This document shows, in pieces, positions 43,040 through 49,492 of a stretch of DNA of 53,297 nucleotides. The notes under the pieces were generated by a model. The model was given only the letters and a program-made list of their open reading frames with translations. It ran no database searches and was not told where the DNA came from. Each line of letters opens with the position of its first letter. The stretch's first letter is position 1. Origin of the DNA: Sphingobium limneticum (GTDB taxonomy: Bacteria > Pseudomonadota > Alphaproteobacteria > Sphingomonadales > Sphingomonadaceae); NCBI RefSeq assembly GCF_008710155.1, contig NZ_VYPZ01000027.1, positions 1 to 53,297 on the forward strand, given 5' to 3'. Made by a program: the position numbers and the translations under genes.

Positions 43040-43303
43040 TCAGTTCGTTTCGCGCTTCAGCCGCTCGGCCAGAGCCGCGATCTCCTCCGGGTCCAACAGC
43101 CAGGTGCGCGTCTTTCGCCCTTCGCGATGGACCGGCTGAGTCAACAGGACACGCGCCTGCGCCTTGGCATGGTCCTTGTAGAGGCCAAAATGGACGGCGC
43201 AGTCGCGAATCGTGCCGATCAGCGGCGGCTTGCCGTCCAGGTCGATCATGGTCGCGGGCTGATCCCAGGGGATGCCGGCGACGCCGGGATATTTCTGTTC
43301 CAT
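43040..43303 (-). CDS. Small hypothetical protein
   Basis: An 87-aa protein with no domain I recognise. The text MEQKYPGVAGIPWDQPATMIDLDGKPPLIGTIRDCAVHFGLYKDHAKAQARVLLTQPV is ordered and protein-like, and the end is basic and helical (DPEEIAALAERLKRETN). The ATG at 43303 is used; a GTG directly before it is possible. There is no clear ribosome site. It may be the last gene of the minus-strand group GST-thioesterase-DUF4197. Confidence 0.6.
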   Translation of the reverse strand: MEQKYPGVAGIPWDQPATMIDLDGKPPLIGTIRDCAVHFGLYKDHAKAQARVLLTQPVHREGRKTRTWLLDPEEIAALAERLKRETN

Positions 43304-43355
43304 CACGCGGGGACACCATGGCCCGGCGACGAAATCAAGGTCTAAGAATCAAAAA

Positions 43356-44027
43356 CTAGCGCAGCAGCGCCATCAGAATGGGATCGCGGGTCGCGCCCGG
43401 ATCGCGGCGAATTTCCGCCTCCTCCCGACCGATCGCGCGGAAGATGGCATCGCCGATCTGGCCCGACACATTGTCGGCCAGCGCCGCATAATCCTTGCCC
43501 CCGCTGGCGGAGAGCGCCGCCGACAGCATTTCGAACATATCGGACCGCAGCGCCCGCGACGCGCCGGGCATCAGCGCCTCCACCACCGATCCTCGCGCTT
43601 GCCGGGCCAGCAGGTCGGTTGCCGCCGTCGGCCCGCCGCGCAGCACCGACACCGCATCGGCCAGCGTCATGCGCTGCACCGCATCCATGACGATCGGCGT
43701 GGCATTATCGGCCAGGTCCACCGCCACATCGTTGAGCGACCGCGCAACCTGATTGCGCACTGCATTGGTGCGCAGCAGGGCGGACAGAACCGCACCGCCC
43801 TTGCCGCCGTTCAAATCCGGCGGCACGATTCGGGTCAGTTGATCGTCATAAAATCCGCCCGGCTCCGTCAGCCGGGCAAAGGCGCGCTCGCTCGACAATT
43901 GCAGCAGCCGCCGCACCGCATCCTCGACCGTGTAACGGCCCATCGGCGTAGCACAGGCCGCCAGCGGCAGCAGCGCCAGCGTCGCGATCAGGCTGCGCCT
44001 GTCGGAAAAGCCGATTGATTGATCCAT
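43356..44027 (-). CDS. DUF4197 lipoprotein
   Basis: The 223-aa protein has a lipoprotein signal with lipobox LAAC (residues near 22-25). It then has the DUF4197 pattern: ERAFARLTEPGGFYDDQLTRIVPPDL, LRTNAVRNQVARSLNDVAVDLADNATPIVMDAVQRMTLADAVSVLRGGPTAATDLL. The family's role is unknown. AAAGGGAGATG precedes the start. It lies 65 bp after the thioesterase gene on the same strand; a link to aromatic degradation is not evident. Confidence 0.85.
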   Translation of the reverse strand: MDQSIGFSDRRSLIATLALLPLAACATPMGRYTVEDAVRRLLQLSSERAFARLTEPGGFYDDQLTRIVPPDLNGGKGGAVLSALLRTNAVRNQVARSLNDVAVDLADNATPIVMDAVQRMTLADAVSVLRGGPTAATDLLARQARGSVVEALMPGASRALRSDMFEMLSAALSASGGKDYAALADNVSGQIGDAIFRAIGREEAEIRRDPGATRDPILMALLR

Positions 44028-44092
44028 GACGCATCTCCCTTTTCGTGGAAATCGCTATGGCCGCGTCAGGCTTGCTTGCGCCTGAACATGAA

Positions 44093-44515
44093 TCAGGATG
44101 CGAACAGCGTCCGCACCGAGTCCGGCACGCGCTCTGCCCGCAATCCGCCCGGTCGGCTGGCATCCGGCACGGTCCAGACCCGCTTTTCGATACATTCGAC
44201 GCACAGCTTGCCGTCCAGCGACAGGCGGTGCGCAACGGTAAAACTGCTGTTGCCGAAGATTGGCGCATCGGCCTCCACCAGCACATCGTCGCCATAGGCA
44301 GTCGGCACGAAGAAGCGCGCCGAAACATCGACCATCGGGAAACCGGCAAAGGGCATGGTCGCCAGCATCTCCCGCTTCTTGGGCAGGCCCGCCTGTTCGA
44401 ACAGCAGCATCGTGCTTTCGCCGAAAATGTCGAAATAGCGCGGGGCATGAACGATGCCGGCCGGGTCGCAATGCCCCCATTCGATGCGGACGATCCGCTG
44501 CAAGAAAGCGCTCAC
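44093..44515 (-). CDS. 4-hydroxybenzoyl-CoA thioesterase-type hotdog enzyme
   Basis: The 140-aa hotdog protein has the 4HBT motif IEWGHCDPAGIVHAPRYF with catalytic Asp 17, then the hotdog helix (FGESTMLLFEQAG) and strands. It hydrolyses an acyl-CoA, aromatic ones being typical of this class. With the BKACE enzyme nearby, it may release vanillate from vanilloyl-CoA, as VceB does in SYK-6 (inference). Its ATG overlaps the stop of the upstream GST gene (ATGA), so the pair is coupled. Confidence 0.9.
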   Translation of the reverse strand: MSAFLQRIVRIEWGHCDPAGIVHAPRYFDIFGESTMLLFEQAGLPKKREMLATMPFAGFPMVDVSARFFVPTAYGDDVLVEADAPIFGNSSFTVAHRLSLDGKLCVECIEKRVWTVPDASRPGGLRAERVPDSVRTLFAS

Positions 44516-45180
44516 GCGAGAATGGTCTTTCCCTGCTTGGTGGTTTTTTCAGCCATTTCCTCATCAGACGGCGGAGTGGGAACAAGAAGCCCGCGCTGCA
44601 CCGCGGGCCGCGCTGAAATCCTTTCGAACCAGCGCTGAAGGTGGGGGAAGCCGCTCATGTCGACGCCGGCCCAGTCATGGCCGCGCACCCAGGGGAAGCA
44701 GGCGATGTCGGCGATCGAATAGTCGCCGACCAGATAGTCGCGCGTCGCCAGTTGTGCATCCATGACGCCGAAAAGGCGCTGGCTTTCGCGCACATAACGG
44801 TCGATCACCGATGGCAATTTCTCCTCGAAATAGCGGTTGAAGACGGTCGCCTGCCCCATCATCGGGCCAAGGCCGGACATTTGCCACATCACCCACTGGA
44901 TGACGCGACTGCGGTCCTGCGGGTCAACGGAAAGGAACCGCCCAAATTTTTCCGCCAGATAGAGCAGGATCGCGCCGGATTCGAAAATGGCGAAATCCCC
45001 CGCGTCATGATCCACCAAGGTCGGGATGCGGCCATTGGGATTGAGCGCGACATACCAGTCCTGCTTCTGCACCCGGTCGGTGAGCGAGATCGGCGTCACC
45101 TTGTACGGCACGCCCAGTTCCTCCAGCAGGATCGACACCTTCCACCCGTTGGGCGTCTCCGACGTCAGCAGTTCCAGCAT
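44512..45180 (-). CDS. Ure2p/Nu-class-like glutathione S-transferase
   Basis: The 222-aa GST has the Ure2p/YfcG-like signature TPNGWKVSILLEELGVPYKV, NPNGRIPTLVDHD and FESGAILLYLAEKFG, then a C-terminal domain with WQMSGLGPMMGQATVFNRY and VGDYSIADIACFPW. Nu-class enzymes reduce disulfides or peroxides with glutathione, and some act as glutathione lyases. The second ATG (45180) is used because GGAG lies six bases upstream; the first ATG is one codon earlier. It is coupled to the thioesterase gene and divergent from ligF. Its pathway step is unclear. Confidence 0.88.
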   Translation of the reverse strand: MLELLTSETPNGWKVSILLEELGVPYKVTPISLTDRVQKQDWYVALNPNGRIPTLVDHDAGDFAIFESGAILLYLAEKFGRFLSVDPQDRSRVIQWVMWQMSGLGPMMGQATVFNRYFEEKLPSVIDRYVRESQRLFGVMDAQLATRDYLVGDYSIADIACFPWVRGHDWAGVDMSGFPHLQRWFERISARPAVQRGLLVPTPPSDEEMAEKTTKQGKTILA

Positions 45181-45403
45181 CATTCTCTCCGGTTTTTATT
45201 GTCGCTATCCAAAGCAAAGCCTTGCCCCCGCCGCAAGACGAGTGGCGGCGCTATCATTGAAACTGACAGGTTGAGCGGCCCGCCCTGCCGGGTAGTTTGG
45301 CTGATAGTATCGACAGACGACTTGCGGGCCGCCCCAACGCCAGCCAGTTTCATCCCCGAAGGCGCACCAGACGCCATAACCATAAGGTGAGGATGAACAG
45401 CGC

Positions 45404-46156
45404 ATGTTGACGCTCTACAGCTTCGGTCCGGCTGCCAACAGCCTGAAGCCCCTGCTGGCTTTATATGAAAAGGGGCTGGAATTCACGCCCCGTTTCGTCG
45501 ATCCGACCCGGTTCGAACATCATGAAGACTGGTTCAAGGCGATCAATCCGCGCGGTCAGGTGCCTGCGCTCGATCATGACGGCCATATCATTACCGAATC
45601 GACCGTCATCTGCGAATATCTGGAGGATGCCTTTCCCGATGCGATACGGCTGCGCCCGGCCGATCCGGTGCAGATCGCCGAAATGCGCGTCTGGACCAAA
45701 TGGGTGGACGAATACTTTTGCTGGTGCGTATCCACCATCGGCTGGGAACGGATGATCGGACCGCAAGCGCGTAGGCTGAGCGACGCAGAGTTCGAAGAGA
45801 AGCTGAAACACATCCCGATCCCCGAGCAGCAGGCCAAATGGCGTAGCGCCCGCGCCGGCTTCCCCCAGGCAGTGCTGGACGAGGAAATGCGCAAGATCCG
45901 CGTGTCTGTCGACCGGCTGGAACAACGCCTGTCGCAAGGCCCCTGGCTGGCCGGCGACGACTATACGTTGGCGGATGTCTGCAACTTCGCGATCGCGAAC
46001 GGCATGCAATTCGGTCACGCCGATATCGTCAATAAGGAAGCGACTCCGCATCTCGTCGCCTGGATCGACCGGATCAATGCCCGGCCCGCCACACAGGCGA
46101 TGTTCGCCAAATCGAAGAGCGAAATGCCCGCCCGTCCCACCGCTACGGCGGCCTGA
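45404..46156 (+). CDS. ligF: LigF-type beta-etherase (glutathione S-transferase)
   Basis: The 250-aa GST matches LigF of SYK-6 closely: LYSFGPAANSLKPLLALYEKGLEF, NPRGQVPALDHDG, TESTVICEYLEDAFP, MRVWTKWVDEYFCWCVSTIGW, IPIPEQQAKW and LADVCNFAIANG. LigF attacks the beta-carbon of an alpha-keto beta-aryl ether with glutathione, releasing guaiacol-type phenol and a glutathione thioether. The Asn 12-Ser 13 pair sits where LigF holds its active-site residues. It is the first gene of the ligF-ligG-ALDH-CmcJ operon and is divergent from a GST/thioesterase operon across a 220-bp region. Confidence 0.93.
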   Translation: MLTLYSFGPAANSLKPLLALYEKGLEFTPRFVDPTRFEHHEDWFKAINPRGQVPALDHDGHIITESTVICEYLEDAFPDAIRLRPADPVQIAEMRVWTKWVDEYFCWCVSTIGWERMIGPQARRLSDAEFEEKLKHIPIPEQQAKWRSARAGFPQAVLDEEMRKIRVSVDRLEQRLSQGPWLAGDDYTLADVCNFAIANGMQFGHADIVNKEATPHLVAWIDRINARPATQAMFAKSKSEMPARPTATAA

Positions 46157-46159
46157 TCC

Positions 46160-46981
46160 ATGAGCTGGCAAGACGAACCGCCCGCCGGGCAGTTACGCAT
46201 GTACCACATCCCCGGCTGCCCCTTTTCCGAGCGGATCGAGTTGCTGCTCGACCTGAAGGGGCTGCACGGCATCATGGCCGATCATGAAATCGACATATCG
46301 CAGCCCCGTCCCGACTGGCTGCTCGCCAAGACGCGCGGCACCACCGCGCTCCCCGCGCTGGAACTGGAAAATGGCGAGACGCTGAAGGAAAGCATGGTCA
46401 TCATGCGCTATTTCGAGGATCGCTTTCGCGATCCGCCTGTGGCGCGACAAGACCCCTTTGAACATGCGCTCGAGGCGATGCTGTGCGCGTCCGACGGCCA
46501 GTTTACCGGTGCAGGATATCGCATGATTCTGAACCGCGATCCGGCCAAAAGAGAAGAGCATAAGGCAGAGGTCGATGCCCAATATGCGCGGCTGGACGAA
46601 TTTCTGCGCCATTATGCACCGGACGGCGACTATCTGTTCGACCGTTTCGGCTGGGCGGAAGTGGCCTTCACACCGATGTTCAAGCGGCTCTGGTTCCTAG
46701 ACTATTATGAAGCCTATCAGATCCCCCAGCATCTGACCCGGTTGCTGCGCTGGCACGATGCCTGCCTGTCACACCCGGTTGCGCAGCGCCATCATGGTCA
46801 TCGCGAACTGATGACGCTCTATTATGACTATGCCCAGGGTGGCGGCAACGGACGGTTGCCTGAAGGCCGCGCCATTTCCAGCTTCACCCTCGATCCGCCC
46901 TGGGACAACCGCCCGCTGCCGCCGCGCGACAAATGGGGCGCCCCCGCCACCGACGCCGATCTCGGCCTTCTTCCCGCATAA
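46160..46981 (+). CDS. ligG: LigG-type glutathione lyase (omega-class-like GST)
   Basis: The 273-aa protein matches LigG along its length: MYHIPGCPFSERIELLLDLKGL with the catalytic Cys 20, EIDISQPRPDWLLAKTRGTTALPALELENG, FGWAEVAFTPMFKRLWFLDYYEAY and YYDYAQGGGNGRLPEGRAISSF. LigG removes glutathione from the beta-thioether left by LigF, giving beta-hydroxypropiovanillone (HPV)-type ketones and GSSG. It lies 3 bp after ligF and 11 bp before the aldehyde dehydrogenase gene, so the two GST steps and an oxidation step are cotranscribed. Confidence 0.95.
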   Translation: MSWQDEPPAGQLRMYHIPGCPFSERIELLLDLKGLHGIMADHEIDISQPRPDWLLAKTRGTTALPALELENGETLKESMVIMRYFEDRFRDPPVARQDPFEHALEAMLCASDGQFTGAGYRMILNRDPAKREEHKAEVDAQYARLDEFLRHYAPDGDYLFDRFGWAEVAFTPMFKRLWFLDYYEAYQIPQHLTRLLRWHDACLSHPVAQRHHGHRELMTLYYDYAQGGGNGRLPEGRAISSFTLDPPWDNRPLPPRDKWGAPATDADLGLLPA

Positions 46982-46992
46982 GGACATTCATC

Positions 46993-48429
46993 ATGCCCAA
47001 TACGCTCCAGCACTATATCGACGGCCAGTGGGTCGACAGCCAGGGCGGCCGCACCGTCGCCGTCGTCAATCCAGCGACCGACCAGAGCGCCGCCGACCTG
47101 ATCCTGGGCACAGCGGCCGATGTCGATGCAGCCGTGGTGGCCGCCCGCCGCGCGTTCGAGACATTTTCGCAGACCAGCCGTGAAGAACGGGTCGCGCTGC
47201 TCGAACGGATCGTTGCCGAATATCAAAAGCGCGTGCCCGATATCGCCCGCGCCATCGCCACCGAAATGGGCTGCCCCATCTCCATGGCGCAGACCGCGCA
47301 GGCGGGATCGGGCCTCGGCCATCTGGGGCAGGCGCTGAACGCGCTTAAAAATTACGAATTTTCCGAGAAGATCGGCGACAATCGGGTGGTGCGCGAGCCG
47401 ATCGGCGTGGTTGCGCTCATTACGCCCTGGAACTGGCCAATGAATCAGATTCTGGCCAAGGTCGGCCCGGCGCTGGCTGCGGGCTGCACGATGATCCTGA
47501 AACCTTCCGAAGAAGCGCCCAGCTGCGCGGCCATCTTTGCCGAGATACTGGATGCCGCAGGCGTGCCGGCCGGCGTCTTCAATCTGGTGCAGGGCGATGG
47601 CGAAGGCGTCGGCACCGCGCTCGCCCAGCATCCCGATATCGACATGGTGAGCTTCACCGGTTCCACGCGCGCCGGCATCATGGTAGCCAAGAACGCCGCC
47701 GATACGGTCAAGCGGGTCGCGCAGGAACTGGGTGGCAAATCGCCCAACATCATTTTGGAAGGCACGCCGCTCGACAAGGCACTGCCCGGCGGCGTGGGCG
47801 GCGTATTGCTCAACAGCGGGCAGAGCTGTGTGGCACCGACGCGGATGCTGGTCCACAGGTCCCAACATGACGAAGCAGCCGAAAAGGTCGGCGCGCTCTT
47901 CGCCGCCAAGAAGGTCGGCGATCCACAGGTCGAGGGCGATCATATCGGCCCTGTCGTCAGCCAGCGACAGTGGGAGCGTATCCAGGGCCTGATCCAGACC
48001 GGCATTGATGAAGGCGCGACGCTCGTCACCGGTGGCACCGGGCGCCCTGACGGATTGAGCGAGGGGAGCTATGTCCGTCCCACCGTCTTCGCCAATGTCT
48101 CGCCCGACATGACGATCGCCAAGGAAGAGATTTTCGGCCCCGTCCTGGTCCTCATGCCTTATGAAGACGATGAAGATGCCATCCGCATCGCCAACGACAC
48201 GCCCTATGGCCTGGGCGCTTATGTCGCGGGTGATCCCGCCCATGCGCGCAAGTTCGTCAGCCGCATCCGCGCGGGCGCTGTGTTCGTCAATGCCGGTGGC
48301 CTTGCCTTCGACATGCCGTTCGGCGGCTATAAGCAGTCGGGCAATGGCCGCGAATTTGGCAAGTTCGGGCTGGAGGAATTTCTGGAGGTCAAGTCGGTGA
48401 TCGGCGCGCTGCCCGAAGAGGTAGGCTGA
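46993..48429 (+). CDS. Aldehyde dehydrogenase of the ligF-ligG operon
   Basis: The 478-aa ALDH superfamily enzyme has Asn 147 (PWNWPM), Glu 245 (ELGGKSPN) and catalytic Cys 279 (NSGQSCVAPTR). In SYK-6, HPV is oxidised to vanilloyl acetaldehyde and then by an ALDH to vanilloylacetic acid; placed after ligG, this enzyme could do that step (inference). The ATG at 46993 follows AAGGACATTCATC and is 11 bp after ligG. Its stop overlaps the next start as TGATG. Confidence 0.93.
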   Translation: MPNTLQHYIDGQWVDSQGGRTVAVVNPATDQSAADLILGTAADVDAAVVAARRAFETFSQTSREERVALLERIVAEYQKRVPDIARAIATEMGCPISMAQTAQAGSGLGHLGQALNALKNYEFSEKIGDNRVVREPIGVVALITPWNWPMNQILAKVGPALAAGCTMILKPSEEAPSCAAIFAEILDAAGVPAGVFNLVQGDGEGVGTALAQHPDIDMVSFTGSTRAGIMVAKNAADTVKRVAQELGGKSPNIILEGTPLDKALPGGVGGVLLNSGQSCVAPTRMLVHRSQHDEAAEKVGALFAAKKVGDPQVEGDHIGPVVSQRQWERIQGLIQTGIDEGATLVTGGTGRPDGLSEGSYVRPTVFANVSPDMTIAKEEIFGPVLVLMPYEDDEDAIRIANDTPYGLGAYVAGDPAHARKFVSRIRAGAVFVNAGGLAFDMPFGGYKQSGNGREFGKFGLEEFLEVKSVIGALPEEVG

Positions 48430-49340
48430 TGGCCAGCCTGCCGATCGAAACCGATGTGGAGGACAGCGCGCGGCAGGCGCCCGCGCTGATCCGCTATCTG
48501 GACGATGGCGATTTCGTCACGCGGCGCTATGTGTCGCGTGGCGTGGAGATCAACACCGGCCGCTATAGCGACCATCGCATGGTGGTGCGCGACGGCATGC
48601 CGATCCGCGACCATTTCCGCTTCGATACCCATGGTTTCATGCTTGGCAGGCATAGCAGCGCCATCCGCGATTTCTTCGACAAGGAAGAGGTCGATCGCCT
48701 CTATCTGCGCGAATGTGAGGCGGCGATACAGGCGCTGACCGGCGCATCCTGCGTGTCGGCCGGCGGGTGGATGATCCGCACTTCTGCGGACCTGACCGCC
48801 CGCGCGCAGGAGAAAGTGGAAAATTATCGCCATGAAGGCGGCATTCAGCCGCCGGCCGGCGAGGCGCATGTCGATTATAATGAGATTACCGGCCGCCGTG
48901 CGGCAGAACGCGCCTATGCCGCCGCTTTTCCCGAAGGCCCGGGCTATAAACGCTATGTCTGCGTCAGTTTCTGGCGCACATTTTCGCCGGGACCGCAGGA
49001 TTGGCCGCTCGCCATATGCGACGGGCGTACCGTGTCGGATGAAGAGGCGACGTCCAACACCCTGTTCGTGGTGGACGAACTGCCGATCGGCGACGCGCTG
49101 ACCGCACCGGTGGCCGGCGAGGATCAGATGATCGCGGCGTCCATCTTCCGGCATAGGGCGCGGCATCGCTGGTGGTATTTCTCGAACATGGCGGCAAGCG
49201 ACGTGCTGCTGTTCAAATTTCAGGATAGCGACCATGATGTGACATGGCGCTGCCCGCATACCGCCTTCCATGACAGCAGCCTGCCAGACAGGAAGGTCCG
49301 GTCGAGCATCGAGGTGCGGGCTGTGGCCTTTTTCGAATAG
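48429..49340 (+). CDS. CmcJ/NvfI-family oxidoreductase
   Basis: The 303-aa protein has the CmcJ/AsaB/NvfI family core: HVDYNEITG (HxD-like), YVCVSFWRTFSPGPQDWPLAICDGRTVSDEEATSNTLFVVDELP and RHRWWYFSNMAASDVLLFKFQDSD. Characterised relatives (cephamycin CmcJ, fungal NvfI) include hydroxylases and a non-heme iron/2-oxoglutarate enzyme, but most members are untested. It is not part of the known beta-aryl ether pathway, yet its start overlaps the ALDH stop (TGATG) in the ligF-ligG operon. It may oxidise a pathway intermediate or act on a related dimer (inference). Confidence 0.85.
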   Translation: MASLPIETDVEDSARQAPALIRYLDDGDFVTRRYVSRGVEINTGRYSDHRMVVRDGMPIRDHFRFDTHGFMLGRHSSAIRDFFDKEEVDRLYLRECEAAIQALTGASCVSAGGWMIRTSADLTARAQEKVENYRHEGGIQPPAGEAHVDYNEITGRRAAERAYAAAFPEGPGYKRYVCVSFWRTFSPGPQDWPLAICDGRTVSDEEATSNTLFVVDELPIGDALTAPVAGEDQMIAASIFRHRARHRWWYFSNMAASDVLLFKFQDSDHDVTWRCPHTAFHDSSLPDRKVRSSIEVRAVAFFE

Positions 49341-49421
49341 GCATCGGCGCGTTATGTAAAGGCCGAATGACAATCGGCGGTAGCTGGCGCCGCGAAGCGA
49401 TCATTCGATCAATATTGTTAC

Positions 49422-49442
49422 TGCAAATATCTCGCAATTGCA
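49422..49442. promoter_or_regulatory. TGCAA-N11-TTGCA dyad, Fur/Mur-like
   Basis: An AT-rich dyad with TGCAA (49422-49426) and TTGCA (49438-49442) arms lies 51 bp before the PepSY-flavodoxin reductase gene. Related TGCAA/TTGCA palindromes are bound by Fur-family regulators in alphaproteobacteria. The match is by eye only. Confidence 0.4.
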
Positions 49443-49492
49443 TTCATGTTGCACATGCGTAATAGGGTTCGGATATCATTATCGGAGCTCCT

